Source of the DNA: Sipunculus nudus
Lineage: Eukaryota > Annelida > Sipuncula > Golfingiida > Sipunculidae
Length of the DNA stretch: 64,000 nucleotides
Direction of reading: 5' to 3'
Assembly: GCA_026874595.1 (NCBI GenBank)
Contig: CM049318.1
Location: 27,804,956 to 27,868,955 of the forward strand
A model generated the notes under the pieces. That model was given only the letters and a program-made list of their open reading frames with translations. It was not told the origin of the DNA and did no database searches. Each line of letters starts with the position of its first letter. Position 1 is the stretch's first letter. Positions 20,988-31,671 of this stretch are shown in pieces. Position numbers and translations under genes: made by a program.

Positions 20988-23900
20988 ATTTTATATTATG
21001 TTTATATTTATTTTATTTCACTACTTTTTTTTATACTGCCCCCTTTGGATCTCTTTGAAACGACCCCTCATGCTGCAATAAATAGAAACTCGCCTCATAG
21101 TCCAGTAAAACAGGGTTTTCATTTTGGAACAAATTTTGACAAATTATTTTGCTACCATGCATTTCTCTAAGGTACCAAGGCTGATGTAAAAAAAGTCAAA
21201 AGGAATCTCAGGAAAGGAAAATATAGATAATTTCATTTACCATAATGCCATAAAAAACACATTTAAATTTTCATGGACACACAGAATGCTCCATACCTTT
21301 TGAACAATGTGTATTATAATTAAAAAGTATACTTCATTCACTGGAAAAGGCAAGGGATGTGAACACTTTACTGCCAAACATTTAGATATATAAAAAGATT
21401 CGACTTTTTAAACCCAGTTTTTTATATTATATTAATTTACTATTAGGTCTTTCCCCTATTCATAACAGGACAACGATGAACCTCTCTATGGATCAATAAA
21501 CAGAAATAATTGGAATATACATTTCATTATTATATATAACAGAAATAATGTAACGTGCAAAAATATATTTGAATGTTAATTTTAATATTTATTTTAAAGC
21601 CTGGACAATAAAAGCATGAAAAGATTACTGAATAACGGACTCACTGAGTGAATGAATTAATATGAAAGACAAAATGTCACAAAGACCAGATGGTTTTTAC
21701 AAAACGTACATAATGAATCACTCTTATTGATGGACTTTTAACCGCAAAGACTATGTTATGTAGGCGTATTTATTTATTTATATTTTTTTGCAAGAGTGGT
21801 TATGCCTAGATTTTTCGACAGATTTTTCGACATTCAAATCAAAGAGAAATGTTCTCAAACAATTAATTATGCCCTGATGAAATATTGAAGGCAAATCAAT
21901 CCCGTAATTTCTAAATGATTTTTACATCTCAGTTTTGAAGTCCTTTGACAGAAGAAATTCTTAACATATTGGTCAGCAATCCTGAACGTCTGACATGTGG
22001 GCTTTCTGATCCAGCATTTGTCTGATTACTAAATACCAGCGCCGCATACAGTGTTTTATGTTTGATTTAACATAGATATGTTTCACTGATAAATATAATG
22101 TCTTATACCTTTAAATCTATCACAGTTAAAAAAAAATGTTGACAAGAAATTGGTCTTAGACAACGTATAATATATGTATATGACATATAATAAGATTCAT
22201 TTTCACAAAATAATGATTAGGTATAGTGACCAGCTACTTAAGGAAAAGAAGATGACCCAGTTTAAAATGTTTTCCCACTTTTTATAGACGTGCCTATTTT
22301 AACGAATCGATCATTCTTTTACTGGGGAGTGAATGAGATATTCACATGCGTCATTCGCGTAAAAAAGTAATCTGAAATAGAACCTATAGAATATTTGCTC
22401 TCCAAGGGGGCCGCTTAAAACATCAGAGTAATTTTGGTGACCCAGCATTGATTTCACGCCATGTTTCAACACCTTTTTATCACAAAGCCCATGCGTCCTT
22501 ATTAGTGTGAAAATCAAAAGTCACTTGAGCTAAACAAAATAAACACCTTGATTATCAAAAACCGAATTTGTAATGTTTATTTTACTTTTCAATTTATGTG
22601 GTTTATTGTATGATCATTAACAAAATCACAATTAACGAAATCATAAAGCATTATATCGTTAAGTATAACCCAAGCTATTGTAAATTTAATATGCAATAAA
22701 TCATTTCAATTGCACACAACGTCAGAGAAACTCTACAGAATTTTTTTATTGACAATATTGAATACTTTGTAACGTATTTGGTTTATGCGCGTGTTGGTGT
22801 TTTAATTCTAATAACAGAGACTGTAAAATATGTGAAGTCTCGGAAAATGTTATGGTATGTGCTTGTGTACAAGACAACATATTTTCTCTGGAGATATTTC
22901 TGACCGAATGCTTGCAGCCATATTGAATGCTCCAAAAAAAAACTGCTCGTGTGTGTAATGTTTGTTTTCAAGATATTAAGTTACTTGTTGAATATCCTGG
23001 ATTCCATCATAGGTAATCTGTCTTTGTGTTTCTTTCAGGTCTTATCATGTCCCCTGCTTATCATGTCTCCTTGCATGGGGTAGTTGTGTGTAGGTGTGGC
23101 CAAAAGCAGGTCTTTAACTGGAAGTCCGGAGTGTTCATCACACTTTCCTGTGTATTTTAGAGCGGTTAGGGATCACTGAAATATATTATAATATGATTTA
23201 TGTGTTAGTGTGGTAGTCAACAAATTTGCATATTCATCTGCCTAGAAGGGGCTACAAGGGACACCCCCTCTCCCACCCCGTTAAATTCTCAGGAACAGCA
23301 TGAGCAAGTATCCCAAAATTTTATTCCAAAATCAGTGACATGTCAAATGTTGAAAGATTGAGTTTTTTTGTGGCACAGACTTCATTGACCTGTTTTTACG
23401 GGCAAACACCTTTTAATTTTATCCCTTTTCAGCTTCTGCATCAAAATCTGTAACAATGAAACTGCAGGCCGAATGATATAATTTTTCACAAGAATTATCC
23501 TTGGGTAGGGTTATCACAGTTATATAGGAATACACCGAGTTCATTGATCAATGAAAGCTGAAGTTGGTCTGTATCAAACTAAGTATCAAACTGAGGGCTG
23601 CAATAGTCTTTTTTGAAAACCTGTTGTTTCAAATTCTGTAAAATTTGCACCAAAACGATTCTTATATGTCCTTCTTTGATCAGAGTTTACTTAAATAATT
23701 TTGGCTGAATTATTTGACCGTTTTAAATAAAAGGACATCATTTAATTTAATAATTTAATTAATAATTTAGTAAAAAAAGCTAGTACATTTGTTGTAGTAA
23801 CAGACTGACCCCCTTGGTATAAAAGCAGAGGTCTACTGGCAACATAAAAGGTATAGGTCCATGTCTAAAATATGTGTAAGATAAATGCACAAAACAAATC

Positions 23901-24020
23901 TGTATTCTGGTTTTACTTTCAATAGACTAAACATTTTTGATAAAAAGATTTATGAATATGTCAGCATGAAAAAATAATTTTGCCAGAGTCTTTCAGTCTG
24001 TGTAAACATTTTTAACAACA
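20988..24020. other. Interior of the long-TIR unit, no gene seen
   Basis: AT-rich sequence with frames under 90 codons and no recognisable protein motif on either strand. Confidence 0.4.
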
Positions 24021-24219
24021 GGCCAAGATTTTGTCTGTATCTATAAACAGCTTGGCAGACTGCCAACTAATTCAGAGTTGGCGACAGGCGAAGATCATGT
24101 CTGAATCTATAAACAGCTTGACAGACTGCCGACTAATTCAGAGTTGGCGACAGGCCAAGATTTTGTCTCTATTTTTATCTTTTTAGCACAACGCCAACTA
24201 TTTCAGATTAGGCAACAGG
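24021..24219. repeat. Three-copy tandem repeat, 66-bp unit
   Basis: Units start at 24021, 24087 and 24153 (GGCCAAGATTTTGTCT, GGCGAAGATCATGTCT, GGCCAAGATTTTGTCT). They share CTATAAACAGCTTG, CAGACTGCC, ACTAATTCAGAGTTGGCGAC. The third unit is degenerate. Confidence 0.75.
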
Positions 24220-24800
24220 TTAAAAGAACAGTCAGTGCAGCCCGGTAAAGGTCAGTAGCTACACCTGGCACTTAGCCACAGTTGACATTGGGGGCAACTG
24301 CCTTCCTCAGTTGAGCTTTGTCAGCGTTGTTGACCAAACTCAAGAACATTTCTTGTATCAACCTGAAATGTTGGCATGTCAATGCATCGTTGATGGCTGT
24401 CACCAACTTAAATGATTTTTGCACAGTGTATGTTCCTGTTTAAAACAGTTGGGACTTTATATTTTAGCCGGATATTAGGCATATCTGTACATTTTGGACA
24501 GCTCCGTCATGTACAATACCCGCTGCGCAATCTACAGTTGTTTCCTGTATCTATGCATATATCCTAAGAGTGGGTTGAATTATCTTCCTGAAATTTTGTA
24601 TGTCCATACATGTTGAATGACTTTCTAATACAAAAAAACTGGTGGTGCCATTTACAATCAGTTTTGTGTTGTATATAAGCTTTTTTCCAGGAGTGACGCT
24701 GTGTAATTGGTGTTTGCACCTGGGTTCAAAATGTTTGGTACTTGTTATGTACATGTACGTGTCACACATGAATTTGAAAAGCCATCAAGCACTTTTCATA

Positions 24801-25525
24801 TAATGATCAAGCATGTTATCATGGAAGCATTATTCTAACTGATGTATATCCCATTGCACAGGTTCGCATTAGGCCTTTAGGCCTTGTTTTTTATGAAATC
24901 CTGTTTCTCGTCTGATCATAAGATATACTTTGCTAGATTTTTCAACGTTTTGACAATATAGGATGATAAAAGGTTACCAATAACTTGATTGCTGACGGGC
25001 GATATAAGGTGAATTTACTCTTGTTATAACACAGCTACACTTCAAAAGCCTAAAAACTATTAAATATTTCTGAGAATATGCCATATCTTGATTATTCTGT
25101 ATACATATATGTAAGGCATTCAATTTACTGGAATATAATAATTATTTTGCATTATATATAAATGTATTCTTAAAATAATTTTTTTTTAATACAAAATGAA
25201 TCAATATTTCAATATTCATCTCAAATAATTCATCAAAATATGTTTGGGTATCTGTAGAAAGTTATATTTCGCCATTTTATAAGCTCTTGGTGAATATTAT
25301 GTGGCCAAGACCGATCAAAAACCAAATTATTTCCAAAAATCAAATTGTACACAGAAAAAATGATATATTTTAAAGATGGCCGCCAAAAAGACATTTAGCT
25401 GGTCATGCTGCATGTCCATCACGTTTTCATACAGTTTAGATACCGTAGTAACTGAAAAAAATAACAGCATTTAGTTCCCCTATTTGGTAGTCAAACCCAT
25501 TTTTGGGGGGTCTGGCTCATGGACT
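24801..25525 (-). repeat. Right inverted arm of the 5.7-kb element
   Basis: Reverse complement of the left arm 19798-20556 with small indels; its outer end is GGCTCATGGACT. Confidence 0.7.
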
Positions 25526-26615
25526 ATATGATTCAACGGGAACTTGGCCCTGGCATATACATGCAGTTTTCTTTACGTCCATCGTTTGATCACAAAATCT
25601 TTCATCGCTAGTTTACAGAGATAGGTCTATTCTTTGAGAACATATCGAGTTATTGTGGGAAAATTAAAACAGGAGAAAAACTTACTGGAATTATACAAAT
25701 TGAGTTGTTTATATTAAAAGTTTCTTCAGCCAACTAAAAGTAGATTGGTCAAATAGTTCTGTTTGTTGCTTTTTTAGACCGACCCACAACTGATATTCAA
25801 GTCAGACCAGGCTGGAAGTAATTACTTTATGCTAAGTAAAATTTTGGCGGCGACTTGAATAAAACTCAGCTTGGCTCGACTTGCAACTGTCTTTGCAGGC
25901 GACTATGGGAAATAGCGGCGCCGGGCATGAATATTTGAGCCTATCCGTATTGATGAAATGCTTGTAGGAGCTGACGAGTTTATTCCTATATTGATACTTC
26001 CCTCAAGATTTTTTTTGGTGTTGGGGGGGGGGGGGGGTTAAAGGGGGGGGGGGGGGTTCCCCTATTGCAAAACCATAAACTATCATTTTTCATGTTTATT
26101 CTCTTTCCATATTCACGCCCGATCTCAAATTCAACGAATTTGGCGAGAGGTAATCTGTTTAACATGGTCGCACTCTACAAATCCTAATCCCAAATATCGC
26201 TCAAGAACGGCCGCCAAAGGAGGAATCTAATCTTTAGTTGTTTACGGGTATAAAAGAGCAAGGAGAGCAGGAGAGGAACAGGATTTAAGGGGGGGGGGGG
26301 GGTGGGAGCGGAGTGCGGGGAGTGGAGGGGAAAATCTGCTTAGTTTTCTTAAAGGTTCATAATTAAAGCGAGGGTGACGAAGACAGAAGGAATTCTCGAA
26401 CTTTATTCCCTATTAATCGTTGTTTATCTTTCATTCTGTCCGTATGTTGTGTGCTAGCATCTGTATGTTTTTTTTCTGTAGCGATTTACACACTATATCC
26501 ACGCGTGTGTTTCCAAACGTATGTTTCGTATGAGGCCTCCTGCGCTTGATAGCAAATCATAGGCATCAGCTGGCAGTCACGAAACTCCCCGGACAGTTCT
26601 GCCTTCGGAGATAGT
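25526..26615. other. Non-coding spacer with poly-G runs
   Basis: No gene recognised. Contains G-runs at about 26024-26038, 26044-26056 and 26289-26302. Such runs are length-unstable and may be assembled imprecisely. Confidence 0.4.
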
Positions 26616-26618
26616 TTA

Positions 26619-26938
26619 GGCCAAAATAAAAAAAGGGATGGTTCTCAGGCACTTTTTTTCAGAAATCGATGCGGGCGGGCGGCTTTTTTATTTTTAATTT
26701 TTTTGTATGTTTCGATCAAAATGTCAAATGATTAAGGAAAAGCATGATAATAACAGATTTATTTTGCTAAACAAGCAAAAGCACTTGAAAACAAAGGAAT
26801 TTTTGACAGAAATTTCCGAGCGGCTGCAGCTTAAATTTTTAAGTATATATTGAAAATCAAAATAAAAAATGTTGATGCGGGGGTTTAAAATTGATGCGGG
26901 CGGTGCCTGAGAACCATACCTTTTAATTTTTTTTTGCC
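26619..26938. mobile_element. Harbinger/Tourist-like MITE, copy 2 (320 bp)
   Basis: GGCCAAAATAAAAAAAGGGA then TGGTTCTCAGGCAC at the left, and GTGCCTGAGAACCATACC to TTTTTGCC at the right. TTA duplication at 26616-26618 and 26939-26941. Internal TGATGCGGGCGG boxes occur near both ends. Opposite orientation to copies 1 and 3, same as copy 4. Non-coding. Confidence 0.85.
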
Positions 26939-27106
26939 TTAGACATGTTTTTACATAACCCCTTTATGCAAGAACGGTGAAGTGGCCAAAAGACAGCAAT
27001 CTATCTCGCAGGGACAGAAAGTAGACCATCATCGGACAAATGAAGAGGGCCTCCATGTAAAATAAATACATTCAAAAAAGTCCTCGGCAATGTTGCTAAT
27101 TAAAAA

Positions 27107-27610
27107 TTGCTGTTCTTGACCCGAACCCTTCTAAGTTATTATATCAAGTGTTATGGCCTAACTGTATGGGGCAGCTGTCCAAGCACTTTCCGTGCCGCTA
27201 TTCAACGTGTTCAGTGTCGGGCGGCAAGGATTATAACAAGAAACTATAACCCGTCACGAAGTATTCTGGAATTAATCAAAGAGATAGGTTTGATGACAGT
27301 CGAGCAGCGATATTTATATCTTTTATCTGTTGTGACTTATAAATGCATAAATGGTTTAGCCCCTTTGTATCTATGTGATAAGTTCGCTATGGCTAAAGAC
27401 ATTCACCATTTTTCCACGCGCTCAACCCAAAACAATAACTATATCCTTCCTATACCACGGATTGAATCTTCAAGGCTGCTTCATTCTATGCAGGCAGTAT
27501 CCTATGGAATGCCCTTCCCCTGGACATTACATGCGCCCCAAATTTGCAGAGTTTTAAATAAATATCACTTTCGTACTTTTCTAGTCTTGCAACGGTATCT
27601 TAGTTTGGCA
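27107..27610 (+). pseudogene. 5'-truncated, frameshifted non-LTR retrotransposon (LINE) ORF2 3' end
   Basis: The frame encodes the region that follows the reverse transcriptase catalytic core in Jockey/CR1-like LINEs: TVWGSC, then IQRVQCRAARIITRNY, LELIKEIGLMTVEQRYLYL, YKCINGLAPLYLCDKF and STRS. A frameshift near 27500 moves the conserved GSILWNALPLDITCAP block (27501-27548) into another frame, which then reaches a stop (TAA, 27558-27560). The upstream reverse transcriptase and endonuclease are absent, so this is a dead 5'-truncated copy. Its 3' UTR is interrupted by the insertion at 27739-28747 and resumes at 28764. The family identification comes from the characteristic C-terminal motif series; the exact clade is not determined. 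Confidence 0.8.
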
Positions 27611-27722
27611 CTATAGGAGATTGTTTTGGTTAGAATAGTCGTTCTCACCACTCTTAGTACCGATATTTTCATGATAATCTATTTATTTTAAAGTATAATC
27701 TGTCATTTTGTAATAGTTTTTA

Positions 27723-27738
27723 TATTCTTATTGTTATT
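27723..27738. repeat. Left copy of an imperfect 16-bp direct repeat flanking the insertion
   Basis: TATTCTTATTGTTATT here matches TATTCGTATTGTAATT at 28748-28763 at 14 of 16 positions, as expected for an aged target-site duplication. Confidence 0.55.
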
Positions 27739-28747
27739 AGGGTCCCGCTTGGCAAGCGGTGCCCTATAGTGATCACCGTGTCAGTCCGTCCTTCCGTCCT
27801 TCCGTAATTCCGTCCTTCCTTCAGTGACACTTTCTTTTGCACGCGATAATTCAACAACATGCTGCAGCTTTCCTAAATTCACAGAGATGATTGGTACCTA
27901 TGAGGGCTCCAGACCTGTCGAATAACAGACTTGTCGGAATTCAAATATGGCCGCCACAGCCCAATCGCTGATTTTCTTTCGCATGCAATAACTCAACAAT
28001 AACATACTGCAGCTTTCAAAAATTCACAGGGATGATTGGTACCTATGACGGCTCCAGACCTATTGAATTACAGACCTGTCACAATTCAAATATGGCCGCC
28101 ACAGCCCGATCGCTGATTTTCTTTCACGTGCGATAATTCAACAACAACCTACTGCAGCTTTTCCCGAATTCACAGGGATGATTGGTACATATGAGGGCTC
28201 CAGACCTATTGAATAACAGACCTGTCTGATTTCCAGTATGGCCTCCACAGCCCGATCGCTGATTTTCTTTCGTGCGCGATAACTCAACAACAACCTACTG
28301 CAGCTTTCCCGAATTCACAGGGATGATTGGTACCTATGAGGGCTCCGAACCTATTGAATTACAGACCTGTCGGAATTCTAATATGGCCGCCACAGCCAAA
28401 CAGCTGATTTTCTTTCGTGTGCGATAACTCAACAACAACATACTTCATCTTTTCCAAATTTACAGGGATCATTGGTACCTATGAGGGCTCCAGACCTATT
28501 GAATTACAGACTTGCTCAAAATTAAATATGGCTTACAGACTTCATTCGGTGATTTTGTATTGCAAACATTATTTCAGACATATCTTCTTTAATCCCGTAT
28601 GATTTTTTCCCTCATGCATATTGATAAAAACCTAATTCTGTTTGTGATAGTTTTCAAATTTAACTTAATTTTTCACCCATATGTAAACTAATCTAGCACT
28701 AGAAGAAACGCGGGGCCCTCTGAGGACCAATGTCCGACCACATCTAG
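27739..28747. mobile_element. 1-kb repeat-bearing insertion inside the LINE 3' UTR
   Basis: Starts AGGGTCCCGCTTGGCAAGCG (internal hairpin CCGCTTGGCAAGCGG), continues with a GTCCTTCC-rich segment and five tandem units of about 145 bp, and ends with GGGGCCCTCTGAGGACC and ACATCTAG. Imperfect 16-bp direct repeats flank it. A short hairpin (GGAC-CAAT-GTCC) just before a terminal CTAG followed by T recalls Helitron 3' ends, and central tandem arrays are known in Helitron-derived mollusc elements. However, the left end does not start with TC after an A, so the class is unresolved. Confidence 0.5.
27862..28590. repeat. Five-copy tandem array, 145-bp unit
   Basis: CTGCAGCTTT-like starts occur at 27862, 28007, 28152, 28298 and about 28443, giving periods of 145-146 bp. 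Each unit has CACAGGGATGATTGGTAC, ATGAGGGCTCC, GACCT, ATATGGC.GCCACAGCC and TGATTTTCTTTC. The last unit is degenerate. Confidence 0.85.
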
Positions 28748-28763
28748 TATTCGTATTGTAATT

Positions 28764-28905
28764 TGTATTTTATTTTATTTCATGGTCATATTCAGCTGTT
28801 TAAAAATGTCTTGTACTTCAATATGGAACAGGGTCCTGCTTTCAACAGAAGTGTTCTTCTGGTGCAGGCTACCCTGCGAATATTGTAATAAATAAATAAA
28901 TGATA
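28764..28905 (+). mobile_element. LINE 3' UTR remainder with short A-rich repeat tail
   Basis: Continues the LINE 3' end beyond the insertion. CAGGCTACCCTGCGAATATT is followed by TGTAATAAATAAATAAATG, the kind of short-repeat tail at which many LINEs end. Confidence 0.5.
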
Positions 28906-30642
28906 ATTAAAAAGAAAATAAAAAAAAAATGATCTAAACTTTGTGCTTTTCATACGCACTTTTGAACAATTTGAAGCACATTTTTGTATTCTTTCTGTAA
29001 GTTGGTTAAATTCCACATATATACTGTTACCAGTTATCATTTCACAAAGAAGGGAGAAATGCCCGCTTGCTAAAGTTTTAGGGCCCAGTGTCCTCAGCCA
29101 ATTTATTTTGGTGTACCTTAACTTTACTTACTAATTAGCTAGAATACTTATATCGCAAGGAACCTCTTCAACGACCTCTCTACCTCCTTGAAAGCAATTT
29201 TCACATTTCCCAGATGTTAATAGCATCCGAATTTCTCACTCAAAGACGGCGTCATTCGATCGTGTCAAATCGAAAAAGGGCAGGTGCCATAACGATTTAG
29301 GCATGTCGAAGCATTTGTTACCATAATGACACCAAACGGTAATCATTGCCATGGCGCCTCGAGACAGTATTTTTTTTGTCGTCTGCTGCATGCAGAGATT
29401 ATTCGATTACCAAGTCGTGACCAGTTATGGTTCTTACTGGAAAGCAAACTGTGTTTATATTTTAGTATTCAGCGACCTGCCTCTTCTGATAGGGTTAGAG
29501 GTTAATGGCACTGAGCCAGTGGACTGGACCGCTTTTTGTTTATTCATGCACAGGCGCCTTTGTCATATAAGTATTATATTGGCTTGTACAGTTTTCGGTT
29601 AATTTTACTTACATAACCTCATTCCCATATATTCAGATTATGCGCACACAATTTTATACCATCTTGTGATTGGTTATGTCATTAGGTTAATGATGGTGAA
29701 AACTTATCTGCGGAACTACAATAAAGGTTAATTTGCAAGCGGGGATCCCGGTCATCAGTATTTTCATTTACACAAACTACTGGCAAACAATAATGACCAG
29801 TTTAAAAGGTAGGAGATTGCATTTTGAGTTTATTGAATCCATTTGGGGAAATATTTCATTGGTAGGGACGTAAGCAGCTGTGTTTTATTAAATTAGGCCA
29901 AAGTTCGATAACATGCAGTCGACAAAAGGGTAACAGCCTGTACATTGGTACCTACCCTGCTGTTCACTTAATACTCAGTACTAATAAATCTGGTTTTTCA
30001 TACTTTGTACCGCTTTTCCATGATATGTACAGGTATCTCTCTGTAGAACAAGAAAAAAAGAATATTTTAACCCCATTTAATTGGTACTTTGTTTTGCCTG
30101 AAAACCAGAAAGGGAGGGACTCTGTATATACTTCTGTCACAGCCGGTGGGTTTATTATTTTGTCCAGTGCCCTTGGGTTTTACGATGGTTATATTTTTAA
30201 ACAAACTCTGTATCTTGTGTTTTTTTATATGTCAGTTTGATTCCTTGATTGTGTACGCAATTATCTTAAATCAATAAATTCAAGATGCGTATCCAGCTTA
30301 AATGCATTTTTCTATTTTTATGAAGGGTTATACTTTTTTATTCATTATGATTTTAGCTTTTAAGTTTTATTTATAGTTTATATTTGAGCACAGAACTACC
30401 CATTGTGGAACACTAAGTTTAGTTGTTCTGAACCAAAATATTAACCAACCACAGACAAGCAATCACGGGGGAGACATAACCTCCCGGGAAGAGTTGAAAA
30501 AGAACACCTGATATATAGTTTACATTGTATTTTCAAACAAATAAATTACTTGTGCGAATCAATATGAAGCTATTCTGGAATAATTAATACAGGCACAAGT
30601 GATGACATCATCGTGCCGAAGAGGATACGGAGTTTTATCATC
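28906..30642. other. Non-coding spacer between the LINE remnant and the GPCR 3' end
   Basis: No gene or repeat terminus recognised; frames of up to 83 codons lack family motifs. Confidence 0.4.
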
Positions 30643-30648
30643 TTTATT
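30643..30648 (-). terminator. Candidate polyadenylation signal for the GPCR gene
   Basis: AATAAA on the minus strand about 255 bp beyond the stop codon at 30903-30905, a plausible distance for a 3' UTR. Confidence 0.4.
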
Positions 30649-30902
30649 GTCTTGCTTTTTAATATTTTCATGATACAGATTTTTAATAAATACATATGAA
30701 ATTATAATATAAGAAATAAAAAGACTTTATCACATGTAGCAGTTTGCGACACAATTTCAGCGAGGGAAACGATAGTCACAATAAAGTTCAGCAAACTTTT
30801 TGAACTCTGTTACTAATCACTGGTTACGATTCATCAACTGGTGGACTCAAACGAAGAGACATAGTCTGGTACCCAGCTCACTTTTTCTTACGTTTAGCTA
30901 TT

Positions 30903-31062
30903 TTATCTGGCGATCCGATCTAAATGGATAGTGCTGATATCTAGCGCCACTGCTGGTAGTAAGCCGGTAGATGGCGCTGGTTGATCTGGTGTTGTCCTGG
31001 TCTGAGCGTGAACGCTTCCATTCACATGAGCATATCTTCGTCTGCATATACTCTCAGACAAT
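30903..31062 (-). CDS. GPCR exon 3: cytoplasmic tail
   Basis: The acceptor TTGTTTTAG ends at 31063. The exon supplies one base to complete the Gly codon left by exon 2 (GG|A), then 52 residues ([15 protein letters not shown]...) to TAA at 30903. The tail is Ser/Thr-, Arg- and Pro-containing, as usual for phosphorylated GPCR C-termini. If exon 2 were not spliced here, translation would stop at the TGA overlapping its donor, giving a shorter tail. Confidence 0.65.
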
Positions 31063-31491
31063 CTAAAACAAATGGAAAAGTAATACACGATTAAAAGAAA
31101 ATTCTTAAAATTAGTAAAGCTTTGACAAGTTATAAAAATTCTAGAGATGAATACCTTTAAACTGTTTCATGCAATGTGTAGCTAAATTGGCTTTTATGCA
31201 TTGTCAAAAAATAAAGTTTTTGAATTATGTTGTAACTTATTTTTGTTAGCCTAAATGTACATGAATGATTATGACATATTGGTAAATAATCACTTTGCAA
31301 TCGAAGTTTAAAGAGTACGTGCACGTGATTCGTAAATGTGTTATCTAGAAACATCTCTCTTAAAACATGTTTTATATAAATTTATATACTTAGTATACAA
31401 ATGATTCTCTCAGAAACATTCCTTAAAACCCATAAACCTAATTATTGTAGTATTTAACAACATGTTCGTAATAACACTAAATATATATATT

Positions 31492-31572
<81 letters not shown>

Positions 31573-31612
31573 ACCATATATATAGCCCCCCACGCAAGAC
31601 TCGACTGGCACG

Positions 31613-31671
<59 letters not shown>

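Larger units (their letters stand above)
19798..25525. mobile_element. Putative 5.7-kb element with long (about 740 bp) inverted terminal arms
   Basis: The left end AGTCCATGAGCCAG is mirrored at the right end by CTGGCTCATGGACT. Homology continues inward for about 725-760 bp: CTACCAAAT, CTGTATGAAAAC, GTGATGGAC, GCAGCATG, CAGCTAAATG, GGCGGCCA, GATCGGTCT, AAGAGCT, AATGCGAACCTGTGCAATGG and CATGCTTGA occur in order in both arms. The arms differ at perhaps a quarter of positions, and the interior (20557-24800) has no recognisable transposase. It could be one old long-TIR or foldback element, or two inverted insertions of one repeat. A clean target duplication is not visible. Confidence 0.55.

Noticed and set aside
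27862-28590. CRISPR-like array
   Set aside because: Units are 145 bp and repeated as wholes with no unique spacers; this is animal DNA with a satellite-type tandem array.
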